Of a stretch of DNA of 64,000 nt, positions 26,401 to 37,577 are shown in pieces (the first letter of the stretch is position 1; every line of letters starts with the position of its first letter). The notes under the pieces were generated by a model, which made no database searches, was not told the DNA's origin, and worked only from the letters and a program-made list of their open reading frames with translations. The stretch comes from Bisporella sp. PMI_857 (lineage: Eukaryota > Ascomycota > Leotiomycetes > Helotiales > Helotiaceae): NCBI GenBank assembly GCA_021307315.1, contig JAJSPD010000001.1:992001-1056000 (forward strand). The letters are read 5' to 3'. The position numbers and the translations under genes were made by a program.

Positions 26401-27526
26401 AATGGCTTTAAGGTGGATTCGCGGCCATCTGCTTGATTTAGTCCACAAGGAGCATATTTCCTTGTCTAGTTCCATTTTATCTACTCCGTCAAGCTCCAGA
26501 GCCCGATTTCGACGCTTCATTAGTTGTTTTAAGGAGTATCTGTCATTAGCAGTTCTGTTAAGTATTTAGCCAGTTCCTTCTAATACCATAGAAAGCATAT
26601 TTCATAGATTTAAATCCGACCACTTCAACGGAAGTTGGCACCGACAGAGCTCAACTATGGCGAGAGACACGTATCTGGTTCCCAACACTGAAAGAGAGAT
26701 ATGGGAGTCAAATAGTCAGCAGCCAATATGGTGACGCTATCAAACAGCCCACAAAGTATCTTTGAAAGACTAATTGGCGTTCGAACCTTTAAGATGATAT
26801 TTTCGAAGCTCTTCCCTTCGCAAACCGTCCGCATCATCCAGATTATAAATCAATAGTCCAACTTGAGGGACGTGGCCGAGGATGTGTTGTATATTCAAAT
26901 AAATTGAGACTACCAATACGTGGCAAACACTTTTAGCTGCGAGAAAAAGCATTTGTTCTCAAATGAGCCACGATTTTTCTTGCACATATACCGAAACTTT
27001 CGACATTTTGGAATATTGCTGCTATCGAACTCGACTCCAGCAACAACCGTCAATAACCTAGCTAAAATATGTATATATCATGAACGATAACAAGAAATAT
27101 AAATAGTAGAAGAGGCAAGAGACAATTTCAATGCTTTCTAGCCAATCCACTTATGCTCAACATCGGAAGGAGGCACAATATTAATCGGGACCAGCAAATG
27201 TACCAAAATATCCCTTTAGCATCTCAATAAATCAAAGAAAATTTCAGCCAGAGAGTATCAGCTCCGGGAAGAATATAACATAACTCGACTATGGTGATCA
27301 TTGTGACCGAAGGGCAGACGATGTATTGTTGAGGTGAGTTTGCCAAGCCAATTTTTTGCCTTAGCGCCTGATATCCTAAGACGTCGTCACAGCCGTTCCC
27401 GAATTGTGCAGCAGCCTTCAACCTCAACCCCATCAGCATTTCACAGTCCTCACCTCATCCTGCGCCCTCGCTGAAGAAGACGAGCCTCTAGCCTACAATA
27501 CAGCTCTCATATAGACATCCGCCAGG
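23477..27526. other. 4 kb gene-poor region
   Basis: The left end is the promoter side of the superoxide dismutase gene. A CTG/CAG microsatellite lies at 24134-24157. A minus-strand frame at 25147-25476 extends without stop for over 100 codons with protein-like composition (FLSALIQILSELIRDMSLGP) but has no ATG and no recognised family; it may be a relic. From 25.5 to 27.2 kb the sequence is AT-rich with nothing recognisable. Confidence 0.45.
24134..24157. repeat. CTG/CAG trinucleotide microsatellite, interrupted
   Basis: Three CTG units, one TTG, three CTG and a CTC. On the minus strand it would encode a short polyglutamine run within a frame that I do not believe is a gene. Confidence 0.8.
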
Positions 27527-27899
27527 ATGAAGCCAGTGTTCGGTGTTGGGCAGGCATGGTCATGGTCCGCAAATCTCCTCCAAGCTCCCCCCCCCCCAAG
27601 CTCTACCTAACAAGCTCCCAGCATCGTCATGTCGGCATTTGCGATAGTTATCCTCTCAGTCATTGGTGCTCTCTTCAAGTCAGGCCATCACTCCATGATG
27701 GGCTCAACACAAGATCCCCAGGATGGAGCTGCCGTAGCAGCAACGGTTTTCGGTGCGGTGGCTGTTTATGCGGTACGCCATCCTCCAATGCATGTGCGGT
27801 AGCAGTGCTAATGAGTTGCAGGTGTTTTTAGTTGGCTGCAGTTTCCAGGCGTTCTTACACATCCGCGATAATCGAAGGGGGGCGATCACGCTGTCGTAG
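27527..27899 (+). CDS. V-ATPase V0 subunit f (RNaseK-like small membrane protein)
   Basis: Three short exons, 27527-27564, 27622-27772 and 27822-27899, give 88 residues. The 57-nt intron has a CTACCTAAC branch site and CCAG acceptor; the 49-nt intron has donor GTACGC, a GTGCTAATG branch site and TTGCAG. The spliced protein begins MKPVFGVGQAWSC, continues MSAFAIVILSVIGALF (first membrane helix), then a loop with HHSMMGSTQDPQDGAAVA, then a second helix (FGAVAVYAVFLVGCSFQAFL) and a basic tail (HIRDNRRGAITLS). Length, two-helix layout, the DPxDGxAVA loop and the N-terminal GxAWxC pattern match the yeast V0 subunit f (YPR170W-B, 85 aa), related to metazoan RNASEK. It would sit in the membrane sector of the vacuolar proton pump. 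No long open frame covers it, so simple gene finding will miss it. The residue-by-residue fit across all three exons makes chance unlikely. Confidence 0.82.
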
Positions 27900-28896
27900 C
27901 ATGACGAGACGGGGTGTACATAGAGCGATAGAACGAGGCGTGGGCAAAGACGGCGTTTGGGTGTACTGTTGAGTTTTCCGCATGGGATAACCTATTGATG
28001 ATGGACGGATGTGGTAGCGTACTACATACGCTCTCGTGCGAATGGAACCTCGAATTCGAAGAACCTCCCTAGGTTGGAGTCTGCTCCTGCTGACCTGCCT
28101 GCAATACGGATTTCACGTCTTCGAGGACTGCCATAGAAAATGGAGATGTACGAATTACATATACAGGCAAGCTTGGGTGCAATGAGAATGTTATTATATA
28201 TAAATATCAGGATGGAAGCGCTGCTGTTGGTACTGCAAACTGTTATGTATGGGAGTACTTTCAGGGAAATCCGGAGTCTCTGTCTTCATATCGTGATATT
28301 GCTACAGATCTTTGCATATATGCGATCCGTGGTCAATGATAGAAGATAGGTGTCACGGAAACAAAGTGTTTCTGCGGTGCAAGGGAACTCTCGACCTTCA
28401 AACCTGCTCACCTTTCCAATTTATTTCTCAAACAATATGCGAGAAGTCTCATCGAGAGGGCTGATTCTACGCATTTCCATTCTGTGCTGACTATGTCCTG
28501 TAAGCTTCGTAGACTCAAACACACTGGAGGACAAATCGGAGGAACACTATTACCAAATATATCATCTAATAAATGTTGAATTGATACTGAAGTCAACCTG
28601 CTCATGTGTGAAGATCTGCAGTCCACGAGTATAGAGTAGATTGCCACCCCGAATCACTTTGCAACTGATTTCAAAATCATACATCTTTTGGTATATTTAG
28701 AGAGCCAAACGTTTGATATCATATTCTCCTAACTTCGGCTTACGCAGTGAACAAGATCTGGGGGCTCCATAGCTTCATACACGCTCATAATTCGACCACC
28801 GACTTTGTTGGATAGCATCTATTATATCACCATCGATGCGACCAGGGTGGCCTCTAATCAAAGTCCTGCATTCTACTGTACTCGCCGACCGAGATA

Positions 28897-29301
28897 TCAA
28901 AAGGTGGAGGCGTCTTGTACTCGTTGGGCAACAGCTGTGGTAGTAGTTGATTTCCGAACCCCCATATGCTCCGGGACGCCTATGCACGCCACCTCGCAAC
29001 GTTTTAAAATTCTTGTATGCCCTTCACTAACAAATGGCTGACCGCAGGAGCTGGCTCCTGCCGCATCTTCAACATAAACGGGGTACATACTGCGTCCCGA
29101 CCACAAATCCCCCTCAACCTTGGCTGTATCAACAGACCAGTTCAATATATTGTTATCTCTTCTCTGACCCTTTCCATGACCCGATATACGGCTAGTGTGG
29201 CTATCGAAACCGTTTGTGCCATACTCGTTTTGGTAGGAGAGGTTAGCTTCGCTAAGTTTGTGACTCGGGGCGCCTATGGCTCTACGGAAGGACTCCCACA
29301 T
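28897..29301 (-). CDS. unassigned 134-codon open frame, doubtful gene
   Basis: It begins with ATG in a reasonable context (CAAGATGTGG) and runs 134 codons. It starts MWESFRRAIGAPSHKL, and its middle and end are rich in Gly, Ser, Arg and Thr. I recognise no domain. An overlapping frame continues to 28775, which could mean a frameshift or an exon, but I see no clear splice sites. It may be a chance frame or part of a relic. Confidence 0.2.
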   Translation of the reverse strand: MWESFRRAIGAPSHKLSEANLSYQNEYGTNGFDSHTSRISGHGKGQRRDNNILNWSVDTAKVEGDLWSGRSMYPVYVEDAAGASSCGQPFVSEGHTRILKRCEVACIGVPEHMGVRKSTTTTAVAQRVQDASTF

Positions 29302-31171
29302 CTTGTTAGTAGAAATGCTAAAGCTTGGGAGATGTGCTGCAGAAATTGTATAGGGCTCGCCTCATATTGCTGATACCGAAGAGGTTGAGATAACATTGTT
29401 CTGTCGTTTAAATCTACTAAGGAAGGGTTAGCAATCAATCTTCAGAACCATCATATTAGTGTAGCGAAATGAGTGGGCGACTTGCCACCATCATATATCT
29501 ATGTGAGCTACTGTCTTTAAATTCAATTTGAAATGTACGCACATTCGGTCACATTCTTTTGTTTTCAAGAGACCCTAACACGAAGGACACTGAAAGTCGG
29601 TGATGAGGCCCATTAACTCTAAATGTGCGAAGTTCAGATCTGAAGACTTTCCCCAACTATGCCCAGCGCTTGCTGACTCTGCCCTCCTGAGAACGCATGA
29701 AAAATGGAACAACTAAACCAATGTGGGAAAAGAGTGTCTTGGTTGAAGGGAATCGTTGTGTAACGGAAGAACACTGGCTTTGACTGTCTTCTACACCATT
29801 GCTAGCTAAGCTGGGATATCCTGATGCTGGACAAGGCATACAAAGACGAAGAATCGACGAGGATTGTCTGTGCCTCCGTGAAACGAGCAGAGTGTTCGGC
29901 CACCAGATCGAATATGTAGAACTGCAAGGCCGTACTATCTTACGTCGATTGCTTCAGAGTATTAGGACTGGATCCTCCACCCCGGGCTGTAATAACTTCA
30001 CTTGATTTGACAAAAAGGGACGCCGGTCTCAGTCTCACACATCTTGATCAGGCAGTTGATGATGCCGTGTAGATCGTGCCATTATATTTCTTGACAGTTT
30101 GTGTAATTTACATCACCAGAGAATTCGATTGATGAGTAGTTTCTTTCCTCAAACACCGAGGTCCCAGCAGCTGTAAAATATGCATTCAATTCAAAGTGTA
30201 TTATCTGGAAAAATGTATCGGCATGGACCTTCCTCCAGAAGTGCTTGTGGATTCAGGAGAACGGCATTTGTGATGTATGCTCAAGGGAAATGTTGATGTA
30301 AGTAGACATTGCAAGGACATATTTCGACGGGCGAGACATGAACTACAATGACATTTTAGCCGTAAGTCTTCAGGAGCACCCCTACTTCCAAAATTTGGTC
30401 TTCAAGTAAAGTAAAACTCGATTATATATCCCACTCTGATGGATGATGCCAACTCTGACCAATGACGCCAATCCTTGATACTAAAATAGAAACTCATTAT
30501 CACTTGGGCACGAACTTGCAGCTTTTGAATGATGATACTTGTCTAAACGAAAGCGAGGAAAAAGAAATGCATGATGATATGATCATGAAAAGGAAATTGG
30601 AGACCCGAAGACTTTCAGGGAGGTGCGGGCCAAGTAAGCTATAAAGTTAGCGCGCCTTACGCGCCAGAACCTCTATTCCCAGCGATGATCTGGGGAAATG
30701 TTAGACCGAAATTACTTTTCTAGGCAAAGTCCCTTGACTTCCTCCAACTTCGACTCTTGAATCTGCATTAACATCATCACCACCAACGATTGTCCTTGAA
30801 ATTTTGGCAAATCTCTGAAATTGCATCTTTCAGCTTGTCGGGCTCAGTCTTTGATAATCCATAAATATTAGCCAAATTGATCCTAGGCCGTGGCTGAATA
30901 GGGCACGATTTCTGCCCCTGAACTTAATTGTGTGTGGGGAGGCCAAGTAGGAAGCAACTTTGTGATAGAAAGAAGCATGTACATATATGTACCAGAGCAT
31001 GTTTGTGATGAGTTGTTGAGACGAGTCCATAAATAGGCAAAGCCTTCGGATTTCAAATCCTCTATACATTCCCAGGGTGGTTTAAAGCCGGTGATCGCTT
31101 CGAGGAGGTAAATCCAGCCAAAATCTGTATACTGTCTCAGAGCAAAGACCTGGTACTGGCTTCTTGTTTGT

Positions 31172-31200
31172 TCCGAAACGGATTAAACCCACGTTTCGGA
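31172..31200. repeat. hairpin, 9-bp perfect stem with 11-nt loop
   Basis: TCCGAAACG at 31172-31180 is the exact inverse complement of CGTTTCGGA at 31192-31200. It stands in non-coding sequence. Confidence 0.8.
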
Positions 31201-34200
31201 GAAAACGGCTCTCAGAACCAGAACGTTCGGGTGCCTGCAGTGGCCACTTTCCGAGCCGAAGCAGATCATCGACAGCTCGAAGCTTGATAATTTCGAGCCT
31301 CTGATGAGTCTCAGCTAGGCTTAGGAACCTTACCAGGTTTTAAGCACCATGTAATACCTTCGTAAGTTTTTGCTTCATTGCCGATATATTGTTCCCTGCA
31401 CAACAGCGAGATACGGAATATATCGGCACCAAATTATACACAATGTTGTATTGCTCAAGCCAAGATCACCGTTCATGAAATGCGGCGTCCAGTGAATAGC
31501 CTTGCTTGTACGCCTTGTACAATGCCTCTTTTCTTGGAGCCATACTGAAGTCAGCCGAGCAGTCACATATTTGGATGATTAAGAAGGCAGGCCTCCACTG
31601 GATTTGATTGTCGGGGAAAGTGGAAAGTGGAAAGTGGGTGGAAGTATGTCAAATCGAGCTTTTTGGTACACCTCGTTGTATTGACCAAGGTCAAGATACT
31701 TCCTGCTATGTATAGTCGATGACCAAAAGACATGTAAACAAGCGAAGAAGTCTTTCAACCCCGGCCATCAAGGCCGATTTTGGAAAAGGTCGCGGTCATA
31801 GCATCGCGTGATGCTTGTTGCCCACCAGCCGTCAATTTTCTCTGTAACAACGGCTCTCAGCCTCTTTCGGGGTGGCTGAAGCTAATTTGAGGTCGTTATT
31901 CATTTGATTTAAACCATAGTCCAGGAGGACACTCGAAATGCTATGTGGTATCGGCAAATTCGGAAATCGCGGAATTTCTATAGCTGTTTGGTCGTGGGAG
32001 ATTGCCAGGTGTGCATCAATTTTGTGGCATCCAGCCTGTGTTCAATAGACAATTATGTGCGAGGAGCAGCACATGGTCATGGCATGCATATTGCGGTAGG
32101 TCGAATCCCGTCATTCAGACTCGCATTGAGTTCAGGGTCTAAATATAACCTGACCCTAGCCCTGGCAGAGAGAAGCTCATCATTTGTTAGGTTTCGCCAA
32201 AAACAGAGATGCTTTACAGTAGTCTTTCCAAAGTATTATTAATGACCCACGAATATCATATCGCTTCCCACTATCAAGGTTTCCCCAAGTTTGATTAAGC
32301 CCTCCCTCCCAAAATCAAACATCGGGGGTTAAATGTAAACTTTCATGTGTCGGTGTCCAAACAAATTAAGATTTTATACATACCACTCCTCTGGGACCGA
32401 TGGATTCGGCCAAGTTGGTGCAATTCGCTTAGCATTGCCAAATGAAGGGAAGACTGAACTTTATTACCCCCTCTCGTTTGCTGCCCTAAGGACTTGGGAA
32501 TAACCCACTGTGATCCCTGGCGTGGATAAGCTGATCCGGATCGTGAAACATTGCCACAGACTTTATATCTGTTAGTCTTGTATTGTCTAGTCCTAGAAAG
32601 ATGAAGGGGAGAGCGATACGTCACAGCAACTTTTGGTGGTACAAAGGCTAAAAACAGTCGCGACGAACTCAGCATGAAGAGTGTTCCGCCCGCGCAAGGA
32701 ACCGCGTACCCGGTGAACGGGCATCGGATTGATCGACAGCTTCAAACCAGGATCAAGGCTGAATAATTACTGACTGTACAACATGGTCGACATAAAGATC
32801 CCAGGTGGATGAGTTCCGAATCTCGAGAGGATCCTCCCGCAAAGGTAGGTATTGGGTATCATTCTCCCGGAAACCCAACTACGAGCATATCGTAAGCAGA
32901 GGAAGGCATTTTAATTGTATGAGAATGGCACATGAGGCAGTGTGCAAGCAAGCAAGCATGTTGACCACGAGATGACTACGCCAGTACCGTAAAAATGAGA
33001 TAAGATATCCGTATGGAGCCCTGGTTGATGCAATCTCTTCAATCATGCAGAGTGATGCAAAGACTCGGAATAAGAAATTTGACAGTTTCAAGAACTGGTC
33101 AAGGAATGTTCCAAGGATGTGCCATATTTGCAGAATGTATCCACGACTTGGGAGTTGCTTGGTTACACAGGAGGCAGAGCTTCAGAAGTGTTCCTCCCAA
33201 GGCATATCCCATTGTGTTTCAGAAGAGATGGCCCTGTGTAGCCGTAAAGACTGACCGTGTGGGGTGTCTGTTCACTACATTGCTTGGAACTGTGATAGCA
33301 AGGTGGATGCTTGGAAGCAGTCAATCAATGGAATCTAGGATGTTTTAGGTTGTTTTAACTTGTTTTGGTGATCTAGGTCTTGGGGCCCACAAAATAGAAA
33401 TCTGCGCATCGCTTCAGTGGTCCGCTGTCATGTCATGACCATATTTTCGCTTAATGCCACCAGGAGAACCTCCTGTGGCGCACCACTAAAAGTTAACTAT
33501 CGAACGCCTAAGTGATGTCTTCAGAACTCGTTATAGGTCGCCGAGCTTCATCCTGAACTTCCGGTGACTTTGCGAGCAGCAGACACCAAACAGGTCTATG
33601 CTTGGACTATGTTAGCAGTGGCTGCAACTGGTCTCTAAATGACTGTCTCAAGAGCCTGTGTTGAAGGCTTACGGATGGCTTACGAAAGAAATCTCCTACA
33701 AAAATAGGCTATGGATTCGCTAAAACACTTTGTAGGAGTGGTATGGTAGGTCGAAATGTTGATTATTCATTGGGGAGTGACCTTTCCTTGTAGCCATCCA
33801 TCTCTTCCATGCTGAGCCTGAAGGCAGCAGCCTCCCCCACCATATTTCTAACCTTCAAGTCGCTACATTGTTGACAAGCAAGTGTTAGCTTGTTACAGAA
33901 TAGCCTCTAAGCCGCTATGCCCTATCGGAATAAGTATGACCGCCGGTATACGAACCACAGCTTGAGAATAGCAATATATGGGGCCGGGAGTCCATAAGAT
34001 TTGTTGGCCTGGCCTGCAGTTGGTCGTTGCATGTCGAGAGCTGACAAGCATCAGGTCGATCCGCATCGCAGGCTCAGGGGGGTGGGGCTTCAAAAAGAAG
34101 ATGTGAACTAGGTCTCGTGGCGTTTGCAGGCATTATAGGCAAACTTCCCAGAAGTCTCTTTATGTTGGTGTCTCTGCTGGCTCTTGATGATCCCTAGGTA

Positions 34201-34910
34201 TGCTTTCCCATGAGATTTCCACACACCCTCGCCACCACAAATGTCGAGTAGTCAGTTCTTCGGACTTGACTAAGATCTGTGCCCTGTCGATGCTTTAGCT
34301 TGTCTGAACAACTTGATACCTTTTCAATATATGCAACAGGTTGCAAACTTCTGTACGAATCCTCACGGAACCGACCGTCAAAAAATCTGTATAATGCGAG
34401 TGGCGTGAGGCTGTAGTCTCCTATTCGCCTCCAAAGCTGTAGAACTCCCCACGAAGGCTGCTTATCCTGGAAAATAACACCAACTGGTCTTCCTGCCGCC
34501 TGCAATCAACGCAGCACTCCCTAACACTGCACTTCAAGCCACAGACTGCAAAATATCCCATCCGCAGCGATTGAAAGCATACAAGACAGCCTGCTTAAAC
34601 GTCCTTATTTTGGCGCACATAACTTGACCCTTATGTGCCTGGTTACCGCCCGTCTTACTCACCCGCCATTAAACGCCAGTAAAGTGCCGCTGCCTGCTGG
34701 ATTAAGTCCATAAGGGGTCGTGTGTAAGCTCGCTTCCTCAATGCGACTTGCCTTGGAAACGAGCCAAATCCCACTTGACGATTTGAAGTGATTTCAAAGT
34801 TCAAGACTGGATTTGTGCAATACAAAGGACTTGCAAAGATCACCGCGCCTAACAAGTTGTTCGAGGAAACAGCCGGGTACATAGAGACCATATTCCTGAG
34901 CCAGATCTCC

Positions 34911-34931
34911 ATGCGATATAGGCGCAATTGA
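34911..34931 (+). promoter_or_regulatory. possible upstream ORF overlapping the start of the Zn2Cys6 gene
   Basis: ATG at 34911 opens a six-codon frame ending in TGA at 34929-34931. The last A of that stop is the first base of the ATG at 34931 (TGATG overlap). If the transcript starts upstream, this is a stop-start arrangement that could limit or couple translation. It loses meaning if the real start is the in-frame ATG at 35033. Confidence 0.35.
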
Positions 34932-36478
34932 TGGCAGTCTCTGTCCAAACTCAACTTTATACGGCGTCCTTATGGAATATTGGTGAATCACAGGCTTCTT
35001 TGGACTTGATTTCGGATGCACCAGCAGCTCCTATGTCGTATCAGTATCCTTCTTTGGGCTCGTCAGGAATAGACCCAATTTCCAATATTGCTCAAAGTTA
35101 TCACCATCACACTGGTGGTGATTCACCGTCAAATCCCTCAGGTTTTGCAAATGCACCGTCGCCTGGTTTAAGGGATCAGGATGGATTGGGAACGACCAAG
35201 TCCGGAAAGGTCAAGAGGGCGATGTCGACACCAAATGTACGAGGCCAGGCTTCAGCAGACGCCGCTGCCCTTAATTTATCGTCCGAGAAAAGGAGAAACA
35301 AATTAGGATACCACAGAACCTCCGTCGCATGCGGTAAGCTCCCCAGTTCCAGGATAACCCGCCGTGAATCCATCAAAATGGAGACATACTAACTAGGAGC
35401 TCTAGGCCATTGTCGCCGGAGAAAGATCAGATGTATACCTGCTCCAGCCGATCCACAAAGTCGCTGCTCGAATTGCATCAGGCTTAAAAAGGAGTGTAAC
35501 TTTTATCCTGTTGACCAGCAGCCTCAAGTGGAGCCAAATCGCAGAAGCTCGAAGGCCATGAGTGGCACAGGAACCTCAGAAACATCATCACCCGCGACAT
35601 CATCGGGGCAATTACCCGACATGCAGCCTTCATTACCTTACCCGCATATGAATATGCCATCTATTCAGGATCTAGGTGGACCTCAAATGAAGAGGCAACG
35701 GACTGAAAGCTTTTCTCCCGAATCAAAAGGTTTGCCATTCCTCGGACGATCTTCTGTACGCCACTCTGATAACACTCCAGTTGTCACTTCATCTCGTAAT
35801 TTTGAATATGGCCATGGAAGCACCAACTGGATGGCACCTGAAGCTTCTCCTGGAGCAAAATCTCATCCCGAACTCCCACCTCCTGACTTGCAGACTCCGT
35901 ATTGGAGGGTGAATCACCAGGAGTCGCCCATAACTCCAGCATTCTCCCCTTTCACTCCAAGCCTTCAAATACCCCCCTTACAAACCTGGTCAAACAATCA
36001 TCCAGAGCCTAGCCCAAGAGAAGATTTGTCGTGGTCAGTTCCTCAGCGATCGATATCATACAGCAACCTGGAAGGCATTCAAAACCATCATCAGAACCCC
36101 CCTTATGCCTCACACCCGCAAAGCCACCCTATCTCAGATCATTATACAACGAAACCTCGACTTCAACATACCGGAATGTATCCTCCACCGATTTCTACCT
36201 CTGCCGGAAATCATCCACCCACTGAATACTCACCTGCCGCGACAAGCGAGTCTGCCCAGCAGTCACAATCGGCAGGAGTCCTACCACCCGTAACCTACTC
36301 ACAGTGGCAGCAGCCTTACTCATATCAGAAGCCTGTCGGATCAAGCAGTGAACACTATAGCTCCTGGAATCAAACCCACGGACCCCCTTCTGTTCCCGAA
36401 GGACATGCACAGCCAGTGCACTACGGTTATGCAGCCAGCGGAAGTTATTACCCACCACCGCCTGATCAAGGTAGATAA
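34931..36478 (+). CDS. Zn(II)2Cys6 transcription factor
   Basis: Two exons, 34931-35333 and 35406-36478, give 491 residues. The 72-nt intron (donor GTAAGC, CTAAC branch, acceptor CTCTAG) cuts the zinc cluster. Splicing restores Cys134-x2-Cys137-x6-Cys144-x10-Cys155-x2-Cys158-x6-Cys165 (ACGHCRRRKIRC then CSNCIRLKKEC), a complete binuclear cluster for DNA binding. An acceptor 12 nt earlier would also be in frame but would break the C-x2-C spacing. Before the cluster lies a disordered Ser/Gly/His region; after it a long Pro/Ser/Gln/Tyr-rich region likely acts in activation. No fungal-specific middle homology domain (Fungal_trans) is seen, so the factor is short and the cluster is central rather than N-terminal. 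The start could instead be ATG at 35033 (MSYQYPSLGSSG). Target genes are unknown. Confidence 0.85.
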
Positions 36479-37027
36479 GCTGGGGAGATATGGCAGGAAA
36501 TAAATTTGCGTTGAACGAAAACGGCAGATCGTGGCCAACTCCAATAAGGTCGTTTCCATGCAATGAAGAAGAGAAGAAAGAAGGCCCATCTACCACACGT
36601 AGTGCAAAATGTACACTTGTAAGAATAGGTATACAATTTGTGATGATTTGTGGAAAAGAATTAGATGCTCAAAACGACATGAATTGCGATTCGTCTTCAA
36701 CACAAAGAGCAAAGAGCCGAGCAGTGTTGGTGAAGCGCCTGTGTAAGAAGGGGCCATCAATAAAGTAGGAAGGGCCAGTCTGTGTATAAAGTTACCGCGG
36801 GTTGATTCTATGTATAAACAAAAGAGTGTGCATAGAGGTCTTCTATGAAGCAATAGTGAAGTCTGAGACACATAAATTATCGTAATTGTTCAAATGCCGA
36901 TCGACCTCTCTTGGCATCTCTAATGTTAAATAAACCAGCCTCGCGTATCTTGAACCCCACGTTTCTGGACACCTGCCACCCACTTCAACAACCACCGACC
37001 AACCGCATCAAAAAGACATAAGCAAAC
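36479..37027. other. intergenic region between two plus-strand genes
   Basis: It holds the 3' flank of the Zn2Cys6 gene and the promoter of the DUF202 gene. Nothing else is seen. Confidence 0.5.
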
Positions 37028-37577
37028 ATGGCCCCCAGGAAAGGCTTCATAGCCATGTTCGAAGTAAGCTCCATCTGCCTCTTCAAACACCATTATGAAG
37101 ATGCTAAAAGCCTTACAGCCCCACCCGGAAGATAGACTTCACCTCAGACTGCACCGCGCGCGGTCTGTTGTCCTAACTGCTCAGGAGCAAGTTACTTTCC
37201 TTCCTGCCTCATGGTGGTTGGCTTTACTGACGCTATGCGATAGGCTCGTTGAAATTCGTGCGTCGCAAAGAACATTTGAAGGCGCATATATTCGAACTGC
37301 GCTCGGACAGTTTTCCTTTGCGTTGGTGGTCCTTAAGATCTTTACGTCTGAGTTTTATAGCATCGGAGCGCTATTTGCGACATATGGCGCAGGAATATTG
37401 TTGGTAGCTATGTACCGGAGATACGAGGGGAACCGACAATTTTTTAGTGAAACGGGCGACGATGGATTGGGTAGGAAGAAGTTCAGGACGAGTGGGAACG
37501 CTGTGGTGGTCCTAACTGCGCTGTCCATCGGGGCTTATGCTAGCTTACTTGCGTTGACAATTAAGCTAGACGATTGA
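37028..37577 (+). CDS. DUF202-domain small membrane protein
   Basis: Exon 1 is 37028-37063 (MAPRKGFIAMFE), followed by a 55-nt intron (GTAAGC..TTACAG). The rest, 37119-37577, is open throughout and would give 164 residues. However, 37163-37243 (81 nt, GTCTGT..GATAG with a CTGAC branch-like site) is a frame-preserving candidate intron. Removing it gives 137 residues and a continuous DUF202 motif: RARLVEIRASQRTFEGAYIR then TALGQFSFALVVLKIF. Three hydrophobic segments follow the DUF202 pattern (TALGQFSFALV, SIGALFATYGAGILLVAMY, AVVVLTALSIGAYASLLAL), with the basic YRRYEGN after the second. DUF202 is also found in the Vtc1 subunit of the vacuolar polyphosphate polymerase, but stand-alone fungal members have no firm function. 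Membrane location is likely; the compartment is unknown. Confidence 0.78.

Larger units (their letters stand above)
27900..34930. other. 7 kb gene-poor region
   Basis: No gene recognised on either strand. It contains one hairpin (31172-31200) and an isolated 134-codon minus-strand frame (28897-29301) listed separately. Other frames are below 112 codons and without family resemblance. The last about 300 bp must hold the promoter of the Zn2Cys6 gene. Confidence 0.45.

Noticed and set aside
27581..27598. Run of C bases as a possible sequencing problem or regulatory tract
   Set aside because: It lies inside the first intron of the subunit f gene and affects neither frame nor splice sites.
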